Shown here piece after piece: positions 47,601 to 61,193 of a stretch of 64,000 bases of DNA; the stretch's first letter is position 1, and each line of letters begins with the position of its first letter. The DNA comes from Tritrichomonas musculus (Eukaryota; Parabasalia; Tritrichomonadida; Tritrichomonadidae). The stretch lies in contig JAPFFF010000057.1 of NCBI GenBank assembly GCA_039105265.1, forward strand, positions 310,001 through 374,000. Reading direction: 5' to 3'. A program made the translations under genes and the position numbers. A model generated the notes under the pieces. That model ran no database searches and had not been told where the DNA came from. It saw only the letters and a program-made list of their open reading frames with translations.

Positions 47601-50600
47601 ATAATAATAAATAATTAACTGTATAATATAAATAAAATAAAAATAATTACAAAATAATAATTATATACTAAGATATATACAAAAAATGTTAACTACAAAA
47701 AAACGTAAAAAGTCTTTGCACCTTTATTAATATTTAGAGGTATTCATGTGAAGTGAAAACTCGTTATTTGATTTTTTTATTTTTAGTTTAATTGAATGAA
47801 TATTTTATCTTATGAAAAAATATTAAGATTATTTACTTCCATATATCCAATACTGACATTTGCCATAATTGGTTTTAATGGATGTTGAGAATTTAAAAAC
47901 CATTTAAAAAAAGATATTTCGTTTATATCTCGAGTCAAATAAAATATTTATGAATTACAAATCAATAATAATATTTTGTACTTTATTTATAAAATATATT
48001 ATCTGTTGTATTTCCAAATTACTAGCCATATATAGATTTAAAAAACAAATTTACATAAAAAATATTAGAAAATGACTTATTTCTCAATTGCTTTATGAAA
48101 TAATAATACACTAATTGTACAATATAATAATAATATATATTTAAATAAATTTTATTATGTAAATAAGTCACTTTATACTCTCATTTTAAAGAAAAATGCA
48201 ATTAATATTTTGTATTATTTTGAATTATTTTTCATCGTATTTATGTACGTTATTTAATGCATTAAGTCATTTTCTAATATTTCATTTAAACGAAAAGTTT
48301 TAATATGCATCATTTAAATCTTATATTATCATTTTCAAAAAAATTTATCGAGTAGAATTTTGGTTGACATGCCTCTATTTTTTCTAACAAATAAATCAAA
48401 ATTAGCTTTTTTTCAATTTTATCTTAATAAAAAAATTCTATTTATTCAAAATAATAAATAATTTAATTATTAATATTTAATATATAGATGTGAATATAAT
48501 ATTAAAATCTTCGACTAAGAATTATAAATCAAATAATGATTTTTTATGATTTAACTAACTATCATCATATTATAAGCATGATTTTTTTAGTAAATTATTG
48601 ATAAATATTAAAATAAATACTTATTGTGATGTTGATACCAAAATAAAAATAAATAAAATTATTTGGATATTTGTGAAGTTTACATCACTAACGTATATAG
48701 AATTATATTCAATATTAAACCTCAATCCTAGCTAAAATTGTAAAAAAAATTTAAAAATATTTTGATATGTTTGCCAGTACCAGATAAGTTAAGAGATAAA
48801 CTATAGTTATCCCTTTGGTCTTTAATATAGAAGAAAATTTCTCTTTAAATTGAAAAATATTTTTTTGAATTTTGACCAAAAACGCATTTATTGAATAACT
48901 TTCTTATTAAAAAATAGAGATCATCTATATACAAATGCAATTTGATGGTTGAAAAGAAAAAATTATGACGAATATATGAATTATGACATTTTGAAATATC
49001 AATACAATTTCAATTTTTTTTGATTAAATCTGAAAAAAAGTATATGATATGAAAAGGTAACAACACCATAATACTATATTTTTAATTTATTTTTAATTTT
49101 GTTGATTATTATTCCTAAAAAAGTTCATTTAAAATTTCGCAGTCTCACCTCTTTTGTCTATAATTATCAAACAATATCTCATAATGTTTATATCAAAAAT
49201 CATCATTTTAGTAAAATATAATATAAACGCTCAATAATATTTAATAAATGTATACATATATATTAAAAGTTTCATTATTTTGTTATTGACGACGTTTGGG
49301 AACTCAAAACTACAACGTCCATTCAATTTAAGAAATTATATTACTTTTTGAATTATAACGTTGTCTACAATTGAAAATCATAAATTATACATTTTAAAAA
49401 CAATATTGCATTTTAAATACCAATGATGTATTACAAATTTTTATCACATAAGAATATATTCTTCATTGCTTAATGTTTTAATCAACTTAATTATAAAATT
49501 AAATAAAATGAGAAATATCTAATTAAATATTTATAATTAAATAAAAATAAGATAAATATTTTTTAAATAAAAGTACATTTAAATAGGCATATAGTAATAA
49601 AAATACATTCAAATGATTATATACAAATGAAGATTCATTTATTTTTAGTTTTGAATATAATGATTTCTTTTTGGTCCAAAAACATCGAGTTATTTCAACA
49701 TTTCCAATGTCTCTTTTATTAAAAAAGTTCTGGGTATAGGAATGCTTCTTCTTCTTTTTAGCATATCACTTTTACTCATAGGAATCAAAGGTTTGATTTT
49801 TTGAAAACAACTTTTGAGGCAATGGAATAATTTAGTGACTTTTAGTAAAAGACTTTTATATAATTAGAAAATCAAAATGAGTATTAGTAAACAAAGTTTT
49901 AGTTATTACAAAATTAAATCTGGTCTTTACCTGAACATCTCCGAGTCCACCTATACTATAATAAAATTAATTTTATATCAAGATAAAAAAAAATAAGTAT
50001 CTTTGAAATAAAAGTCATATTAGAAAATTTTTTTTAGAAAATTTTGTAAGAAATAATTGAATAGATTCATCAATTTTGTATAATATAAACAAAATTTTAA
50101 AAATTTTATAAAGAAGAAGATATGCTCCTCCTTAAAAAAGAGGAACATACTAATATAATCAGTGGCCCAAAACAATACCCTCCTGATATTTGTGATGCAG
50201 AGCTTTCACATGAAAATGATTCTTTTTTATCTCAAGACCAAATAACAAAAAATAAAAAAGATACAAAACAAGAAATTTCAGATAATTTACCGGATTTGCT
50301 AATGATTTTAAGCTTTTATCAAGATAAATGTCATAAAGGAAACAAAAAATTGGTAGATTGGATAACCAGAATTAAAGAAAATTGCTTTGAGGGTGATTCT
50401 ATTTCCTTCTTTATTGACTTAATAAGAAAAATTATCGCCAGATTCAAAGAAGATGTCAAACCAAATCAAGAAATTCTAGATTTGCCAAATGATCTAGTTG
50501 ACGATTTCGTGCAATCCTTTTGTTCAGAACAAAAAATTAATATTTATTTCATTAATTGGCTCGTTCAGAAGCCAATATTTGATAGCTCATGCCACAATTT

Positions 50601-53600
50601 CAAGGAAGCTTTTTTAAACAGAAAAGATATTATTAACTTATTTTCAGAAAAATCATACATTGTAGATTTCTCTGAAAAAGTTATACAGGAGCAAATAGAT
50701 ATTTTTGAAAATAAAAAACATTTATTATCCGATACCAGTCGAGTTGATAAACTAAATGATATTCACGAACTTACCAAAGCATCAATTTACATATTTGCAG
50801 CTCAAAATAAAGTTGAAAATATTCAAGATTATGTTACCTATATCTCTGATATATTCGGAGAGGATGAATATATTGAACAATATTCCGATGAATCTTGCCA
50901 AGATTATATAGAATTAGATTATTCCAATGATGAATACAATGAATAAGATTATTCTGATTCATATTAATGTTTAAATAATTTTGCTATTCAGTGGATAGCA
51001 TGATTTCATTTTTTTTTTTTTTCTTTTTAAACTTTTTTAACCAATTTTTTGATTTTGATTATTATTATTTATTGCTGAACAATAATAACAAGTCATTAGT
51101 TTTGTTAAGAACAATTGAAATAGATATTATTTATTTTAAATATGAATGTTCAAATTTAAATTCATGTAATAAAAGTTTCTTAAGAAACGATAATGTCATA
51201 ATGAAGATATATTTTTGATAAATTACTCTATACATCAATATTTTCTTAAAGTTGTTATTTAATAAAAATTGTATGCTTACACAATTTACTTTTCAATTTT
51301 GAGATATTATCTTCAACAAAGTTATTTAAAATTGAATATAAATTGAAAAATTGAATGAATTATTCGTAAAATAATTTTATATATAATTTATATTTATAAA
51401 TATTTTGAGTTTAAACTTAAAAAACATAACATAAATAACATATAATATTAATAAATAATTTTAAATATTTTATTATACTAAATAATAATTTTTTATTGAT
51501 TTTATAACAATATGTAATTACAATTAATTTAAATAGATAAAAAAATAAAAAATAAATGATATTGAAAATGATTTTCATTTCATTTTTAATTTAATGGCAA
51601 GACGTCTTCATATAAAAGTAATCGAAGCTACAAATTTAATCAATTTGGATTCAGATGATCAATTAAATCCATATGTTGTACTAAGACTTAAACATCAAGA
51701 CAAGAAAGATTTTTTTGCTACAGAAATCAAAAACAACACCAACAATCCAGTATGGAACCAAGAATTCAATATTTTAGCTGTTGATCCAAATGATGTTCTT
51801 GTGATCAACATTTTTAAAAAAGGAGGTAAAAAAGATGCTAAAATATGTGAAGAAATTCAATTTCCAGTTAATTCATGGCAAATATTATATCCAGTAGAAA
51901 GAAAAGAAATTGATCTCAAACTTAAAAAGAAGAAAACATTCTGGCCAGCTGGAAGAATAGTATTTGAAGTCGAGGCTCTTTCAGCAGGACAAACAAAACG
52001 TGATCCAAACGTTCAGGTAGATAAAGTTGTTTTTGCAGATGGATGCAAGATTCATATAAAATGTGTTGATGCCAAAGATGTAATCAAAATTAACGTTGGA
52101 GCAAAGCCAGATCCATATCTTAGATTCAAAGTAGGCGATTCAGTTGTTAAATCAAAGGTTGCTACTAAAACTTTGAACCCTGTTTGGAATGAAGAATTAG
52201 ATATTGTTTCCATCAAGCCTAAGACTGACAATCTTACAGTTGAATTGATAGATAATGACTTAAACAGAAATGAAACAATGATGAATCCAATTATAATTCC
52301 AATATCTGAACATCCATATGGCGATCATTATGTATTTGATGATTATATCAAACTTAATAAAAAGAATGCTGGAAAGCTTCACTTTGAACTAGATTTCACC
52401 AAAACAAAAGAAAAATACGTTCATACAACTTGTTCAAATCATCAACATGTCGAACTTGAACCAGCCAAACCACTAGAAGAACCAGCTGAAGAACCAGAAG
52501 AAAAGCCAGCCAAACCACAGCCAGTTGAAGAAAAACATGAAGAAGAACAAGTTGAAGAAAAACATGAAGAAGAAACGGTTGAAGAAAAACATGAAGAAGA
52601 ACAAGTTGAAGAAAAACATGAAGAAGAACAAGTTGAAGAAAAACATGAAGAAGAACAAGTTGAAGAAAAACATGAAGAAGAAACGGTTGAAGAGAAACAT
52701 GAAGAAGAAGAACCTGTTGCTGCTCCACAAGCCGAAGAAGTAGTAACTCGTGAAGTCACTGTCGAAGAAGAAGAGAAACATGAAGAAATCGTTGAACCAC
52801 AGCCAGCTGAAGATGATCATGCTGAACAACCAGAGAATGAAGAACATAAACAAGAAGAAGGACCAAAAGTTGTTCGCATCAATGGCGGTGCACAATTCAA
52901 GATCGAATCTGTAAAAGGCCAAATCATTGGTGCAAATCGTCTTCCTAAGACTAATTCAAATGGATCAGACACTTATGCTGTTCTGACAGTTGAAACAAAA
53001 GGAGCAAAAGATAAGAAAGGCGAAAAGGTCAAAACTGGCGTCAATCATAATACTCAAGATCCAGTTTGGAATAAAGATTTCGATTTCGAATATCTTAAAG
53101 AAGGCGATTCTTTAAAGGTCGAAGTTTATCAATCACATAAAATTGTCGGAGATCAATGCATCGCTGTTGCAGAAATCCCACTTAAATGCATCGAAGAAAA
53201 TAAGCCAATTGAACAAACTTACAAACTTGACAAGCCAGCCAAACTTCCAAAGGCTCTTAAGAAAGTCACTGACTTTGGAACAATCACATTCAAATTAACT
53301 CATAATGTTCAAAGCAATTAAATTATTAATTCAACGTTTTTTCGTTGAAAATATCTATGTATATTTCATAAATTTTAAATATTTTTTTAATTTTTTTTTA
53401 TTTTAATTGCTTGACTAAGCTTCCTTCGCATTCATAAAGGTTTAAATACAAATTAAAAAAATATATTTAAACAATTTGAAACATGCTTAAAGAATTTTTA
53501 TTTTTTTTGAACACTTTCTCTAAGTAATTATGCATAATAAGTTTTTTTTTTCTTTATATTTTTGAATTTCAATCCACAATTAAAAACGATCCATTTCAAA

Positions 53601-56600
53601 ACTAAAATGTAAAAATAAAGCTGATAAAAATTTCAAACAATAGAGATAATCCAATCTTTTATTTTACTTTTTTTTAAAAAAAGAATCCAATCTTTTATTA
53701 TAAAATAATGGAAAAATCTCTCTTTTTGCTTGATGAAGTATATTCAAATAACTTTTTTGATGAATATCAAATGATCCAACCAGAAGAGAATATGAAATTT
53801 GTGCAAAATGTTTCCTCTTCAAGTAATTCATCAAATTTCAACATGGAAACACAATATGATGAGCACCAAAACATTGAACCAAATCAAAACAACAAATTCA
53901 AAGATTTTGAAAACAAACCAAAAGAAGAAGAGAATAATTTATCTTATTCTCATCAACAAAACATTCAGCTAAATGCAAAAAACCATCCAAAAAATGATGA
54001 CAAATTCTCTGTTGTCAAAAATAATTCAATGGAAACAATTTCAAATAAATTCACAGGAAAAAGGACAAGAGTACCATTCACTAGTGAAGAAGATGAAAAA
54101 TTGAGAAAGCTTGTTGCAAAATTTGGTGGTCATAATTGGTCAATAATTTCATCTTTTATGAAAGATAGAACATCAAAGGAGTGCCGTGACAGACCCAGCA
54201 ACTACTTGACACATGGTTACTTTCAAGGCGAATGGTCCAAAGGGGAAGACATTTTACATATTCAACTTTATAGTCTGTTTGGCCCAAAATGGACATTCAG
54301 GCAAAAGTATTTCAAAGGGAGAAGTTCGAATTCAATTAAAAACCGATGGGATAATTGATTATGCAGGCAGATTCCAACAAACAATGAGGTGAATGGAAAA
54401 GAAAGAAACGAAGTAGAAAAATGCCAAAATATCGGAGGCTCTCTATCTGTTGATTTTGATTGCACTTTGCAACAGATAATTGATGAATGTTTCTTGCTAT
54501 TTGAAAAAGAGAATGAAACAATACAATTTTTTGATGATGATAATTATTAAGAATTTTAATAAAAATAAATGTTAGATTATTAAATTTAAATGATTTTTTT
54601 TATTTTAATTTTGTAATGATGATTATATTATTCTCTTTTCATACCTGTTTACAATATTATATTATTTTACACAAAGGTATGTAAACCATTTTTGTTTAAT
54701 TTGTTGAAAGCAACAAAATTAGCATCATTTCATCATCTTAATTCCACTAATTATATAGTTAAGAGGGGATCACCATCCCTGAGTTATTACATTATTTGCA
54801 GAACGAGAAAACTACTTTGCATCTTCTAATGTTTCAAGCATCTGACTGATATTTGACTTCAAACCATCAGATTAATTATCCGAACATCAAGCACCAAAAA
54901 ATCTGGGCGATTGAAGGCTTTAATTACTGATCATCTTGGGAGGAAATCGATTAAAATTATATATATATATTTTCTGTAAATCATCAAAATTTAACGATTC
55001 TTTTAAATAAACGGTCATCATTGATTTAAAAGTGAATTTTCAAGAATATAAAGATAAAATAAATAAGTTAGAAGAGAATCTTCTTGAATATATCAAGGAA
55101 GATGACAGCAAAGAAGAAAATTACCAAAATCTTATTAATTTTTTAGAAGAACAAAAGATCAAATCAAATAAAGAAAATTTGAGAACATTTTTATATTTAT
55201 TGGCGAACATCGCAAGCCATCATCACAGATATTCCAATTTCTTTGATAAAATTGGACAAATTGTTATATATTTAAAAGAATCTCTTCTTAATTTTTTTTC
55301 TAATTATGAAATTTTCAAGATTTTCAAGAGCAACAGACGATTCCTTCTACTTGCCATTGAAGAAAAGATTGTAACGATTGATTCTGATGTTTTCTTATGC
55401 ATGCTCAATTTCAAATTTGAATATTATTATATACAATATTTTTCTCCTGAGCTGGCTACCTTTAATGATCCTTCTATGAAAACAAATCTAATATTAGATT
55501 TTTATTCTGAACTACCAAAAGATTTTTATGAAAAACGAAGAATTGGCGAAAATGATGATTTTGTAAGCAAAATAATACGCGAAGACTCGATTGATGAATT
55601 CATTTCATTTGTGAAAAAAGAAGATTATTCACTTGAAAGTAAAATAATAAATTCAGTATATGAAACGAATTCGTATTTGAGTAAAGTAATACAAATCTCT
55701 TTAATTGAATATGCAGCTTATTTTGGCTCGACTCAAATCTTCAAGTATTTATATCAAAATGGCGTGAAACTTGATGAACAATTGTGGCTTTATGCGATTC
55801 ATGGGGATGATCCTGAAATCATTCATATTCTTGAAGAAGAAAAGCCAATCAAATTACAAGAAATTCATATTAAAGAATGCATCAAGTGTCATCACAATCA
55901 CATTTTAAATTACATGATGACAAATTATTCAGACAAAGAAAATGATTATGAAAATATTGACTGTAAACAAAATTACAGGAGAAATATTGTTCGTCATTGT
56001 TTTCATTATTATAATTTTTGCTTTTTGCCTGATAAAATTAATAATCAGGCAGATTTTTTATATGCATGTCAATACGATCATTTTTCAATTGCGAGATACA
56101 TGTTAAATACGTTTAAAATTGATATAAATGAAACCACAAAAGATAACTCATATTGGAAAACTTATCACAGTCCGTTGATTAATGCTGCTCGAAAAGATAA
56201 CCAAGATATAATTGAATTATTGATGTCTGTTGAAGGAATTGAAATCGGCGACAAGTGTTTTTTACGATGCAGAAATTTAACAGAAATTAATATATCATCA
56301 AATGTTACTTCTATTGGAACTGCTGCTTTCAATGGATGCATATTGCTGGCTAAAGTAACAATGGCTTCTTCTGTGACATCAATCGGAGAGTGCGCTTTTT
56401 ATGGATGCTCATCATTGAAAGAAATTTCTTTATCTTCTTCATTGAAGTCAATTGAAAATGAAACTTTTTCAAGATGCAAGTCATTAAAAGAAATTGTCAT
56501 TCCTCCTTCTGTTACTTCGATTGGAAAAGGCGCCTTTGAAGAATGCACTTCTCTTGCAGAAGTAACAATTCCTCCTTCAGTAGCTTCAATTGGCGAATAT

Positions 56601-59476
56601 GCTTTTATGAAATGCCATTCATTGAAGGAAATAACAATTCCTCCTTCAGTGATATCAATTGGGCAACTTGCTTTTGAAGATTGTGATTCTTTGGAAAAAG
56701 TGACAATTCCATCTGAATTTAAAAATAAAATTAATAAAATTGGATTATACAATGTAAAAGTGATTTATACATAAAAGTGTTATTAAAGTTAATGTAAAAA
56801 TATTTTTTTTTTTTACCTTTTGAAAAAAAATATTAAATATTATTATTAAAATAAAAAATTTTTTAAAAAGAGTTTTTTCCCAGAAGATTAAAATTCTTTC
56901 AATTATCGCTTTTTTTTTATTATTAAGAAATGTAAGTATTTATTTCAAAGTTGATCAATTATCGTTTTCAATGGTGCTAGCTGGTCCTCAGGAATAAGCT
57001 GGAATTCTTTGGAAAAATAAATAAAGTGTTGGAAGGATGTATTAAGATTTCCTTCAGCTCTGATTGCATTTATTTCTTGCCTATGATGATGATAAATATG
57101 AGCATATATACGGAAAAGACGTTGGAAAATTTTTTCGACAATAGAAAGGAAGCTATCAGGATAGGATGCAGTAGGATCGCTTGGAAAGTATTTTTCATTG
57201 TTAATATATGATTCAGTCCAAGACATAACATTTGCTATGTACTCATTTGCTGGAAGCATTGTTGGTTTTTTATATTGTTTATTGTCTTGCCACGCATACT
57301 TAAATTGCGGACCGGCTGTCATTTCGGGACATGAACTTTGAGTGCAAAGATCTGCAACTGGTCCAAAGAGGCAAAAAAGTTGATTGTAAAAATCTACAAC
57401 ATTAACTGCAAGCCAATCATTTAAATTCTCTCCTGGCGGAAGCTTGACAGCACTCTTAACATCACCACTATTTAATGTGCTCTGAGTTATCTTTGCTAGT
57501 TTACATCCACGATGATTTGAATTGTATCGATTCACGGGTCTAAATGTACCTTGATTTTCTTTATTGGCACTAGAACTTAATATTCCACTAAACCAACTCA
57601 TATTATAAAATTAAAAAACAACGGTTTATTTTTTGAAATTCTATAGAATTTACGATTATTTTTAAACTTAAATATTTAAATTTCATTTATTTTGTGGAAA
57701 TTTTATTATTAAATAATGTGAAAATTTGGAAATAAAAAATAAATTATAATTCATATTTATAAATATAAACAGAAAATAATTTTTGAAGAAGAAGATGTAT
57801 ATATTTTTTAAAATTAATACAAAAATTTGATAAGATTTATTCTCTGAATTTAAAAATTTGATAAAATATAATTTCTTTGAAGATAAAACAATTTTTACTA
57901 AAAATATCCATTAATTTAATTACTTTATATATGTATACATTTAAATACAAATAAAAAACATATTGTTTCTGATTTTATCCTTAAATTTTTCATTGCTTTT
58001 TGTTTATAAAAATCGATTATTTTTTTAATTTGAATGAAATTTGAATTATGGTTTATGTGGAAAAACTTTATCCAAATATTTCATTGAAAAGTTCTCATAA
58101 AAGGAAAATAGTTAAATATTTTTTGTTTTTGAACCTAATATTATGAAAGATTTTCTAAAAGGTTATTTGAAAAAATTCATATTATGGTTTTATTTATTGA
58201 TAAAATAAAAATACATATTATTACACGTAATTTCTTAAAAGATTCATTGAGATATTTACCAATTTTGTTTTTTTTAATATTCCTTCTTGTTTTCGGAATC
58301 ATTGTTGGAGTTGTTATGATTGCAATTACATGCTTTGCTTGCCCAGAAGAACCATTACTTGAGAAACCACCTGATGCCAAAAACCCAATTGTTGAACTCA
58401 TCAACACTATCAAGAATATTCCAAGATCAGCACTCATTGCAGACATTTTCTTTATTATGAACAGCGCAATGACATATGAAAAAGGTTGCTGGGAATCTCA
58501 CTTTTTCGCGACGACTATTTACAAAGGCTAAAAAACTCTAGAAGATACACCAGAAAAGAAGAGATACCAAGATGGTATATCATTCTTCTTCACTGTTAAC
58601 TTAGTCAACAGCCTTGTTTGCTTTGCATACAGTTGGGCCAACACATTTGTCGTTAACAAATTAGGTTTCAAGCTTTCATTGTTCATTCCTTCAATTATGC
58701 ATACTACAGGTTTAATCATGGTTATGTTCCTTCAAGTACTCTTGGTTCTCATCTTGCAATTTTGAACTCTTTCAACGTCATTGGTCAAATTTTCGCAAAC
58801 GTTGTAGTTGGAATACCACAAAAAGCTAAACAGTTTTTTATTCAGGCAGAGATGATAAAATTCTGGATGGAATTGAATTTAACGATGGAACCCTTTCAAG
58901 AAGGGATATTCATGAAGTATATTAGGCATTTGCAAAGAACAAAAACATGTCATGCTAATTACAGACAGTCCTTGTGGAGGCTCCGTTTTTGATATCATAG
59001 GATGCGCAAATTCAGTTTCTTTTTCTGTTAAAAAGACAGAAACCGTTGATTCAAAAGAATACCAGAAAACACATGGAATTTTTACATATTATTTCTGAAA
59101 ATAACAAATGAAGAGCCTAATATTACACCTAATCAACTTGTTGAAAGAATGAATCCTTCACTGAATCGTTTTAATGAAGAATTTTCTTGTGAATTCAACA
59201 ATAAAGAACTCGGCGAGAGTCCAATATTTTTCAATTAATCAAACAATATTCTGCATATATAAATATACTATGTTAACTGTTATTATTCTTATATCCTAGA
59301 TTTTCTTTTTTTTGAAAAATTGATAACATTGCCAATGATGAATAAAGGTATTTCATTTTTTTGACTCATTAAACTTTGAATTATCCAAAACAAAGAAATG
59401 CAGAGCTGAATCAGATAATAATAATTATTTTGGATTATATAAAGGAACAGTAATCCCCAAAAAAATCTAAGGAACA

Positions 59477-59511
<35 letters not shown>

Positions 59512-61162
59512 GCAAAAAAAAGTATTTATGCATAGTCGGCATGCTTTTGCTGATACCGAGAAAAAAGCGATATTTTACTATCCAAATATCTTGGTGAATG
59601 ATTTTCTATTCAAAAGGCAACATTAGCATAAAAGACTAATAACTTTTTCAATATATATTAAATATTTATCAATTTCTTAAATATTGTTACTATTTTCTTT
59701 CAATATATAAAAGAAACTTATATTAACTTTTATATTTGATATGCTTATGCATCTCAACATATAATCCCTTTAAAATTTTTAATTTTTAATTTCATCAATT
59801 AAAAATATTCACTCACAAAAAATGCAAATTTTTTTAATTAATTTAATATTACATTTATTTTTTTATTGAATGATGTTATCCAAGTACCATGATAAAATAT
59901 TTTTTGTGACAATTTGTGCATTTTCATCATATACATTAACTTGCTGTTTAAGAAGTTCTAATGTTTCATAAGGGAAATCTGATATTCCTTTAATGACTGT
60001 ACATGGAACTTTATTTAATTCGCAAATATAAGCAACTACTGCTGCTTCCATATCTGCAACATCCATACCATTTTGAAGTAAAAGTTCATAATCAGACCAT
60101 AATATTACTGGCCTATCTCCTGTTCCAATAACAACTTCTTTTTCTTGTGGGACTGGAGGTTGGAGCTTGACAACAAATCTTGGATTAATAAATGGCTCTA
60201 TTTCTTTAACGGAACAATCATATTCAACTGCTTTTGTTGGAAATATCATATCCAATGTTTTATGTTGTCTATTTATACCTGCACAACTTCCTATTACAGT
60301 GATTCTTTCAGGATGCATATTATCAATAATAAATTGTGCTGCACCAGCGGATCTTACTTTTCCCCATCCACTATAATATATGATTAAATTCGTATTTTTA
60401 TGCTTTCGTTCAAAATATTCACCATAGTTTGTTGTTTTTATTTCTTCTTTTTTGGCTGAAAAAAATTCTTTTGTTGCTCCCCATTCGACATCAGCTGCAA
60501 TTGCAATTGCAATCAAATTGGGAGTCGTTGTATGACAATCCATTCTTTAAAATAAATTTTTAAAAAAATTTTCAGAGATGATAAAATGATGAAATAATCA
60601 TTTGAATTTTTTGAATATTCTTTTGAAATTTTAATAACCATAGAAAATTGTTATACTTTTTTATTTTATTAAAACAATATAATTTTTGTAAAACAATTAT
60701 ATTTTAATAATTTTCATAATTTTAATTGCTTAAATTATATATATTACTTTTAAAATTAATATTTTTATTTGAGATATTGACTAGATTGAAAAAATCAAAA
60801 AAGTTTATTTATTTATCTACTTGGAGATAATTTTTTGAGCGATTTTTACATAGATATTCTAATTTAACGGATCTCAATTTAGTAAAAACTTGTTCTTTAG
60901 CTTCGACAAATTATCAATTTTGTTACCAATATCATAGTATCTCTTTTCACTAAAAAAATTCAATGAAAGCCAATTTTTTCATTCATTTGAACTAATTAAC
61001 AATTCTTTCTTCATTTGAATCAATTGGAAGTGAGGGATAATAAAGGTTAATTAAAAATTGAGATTTATCAAAAAAAACAAGAATTTATTTCAACACATTT
61101 TAAAATATAACAAGAGTTATTACATATATTATATCTCAATAATTATAACTAACAAATCTCAA

Positions 61163-61193
<31 letters not shown>
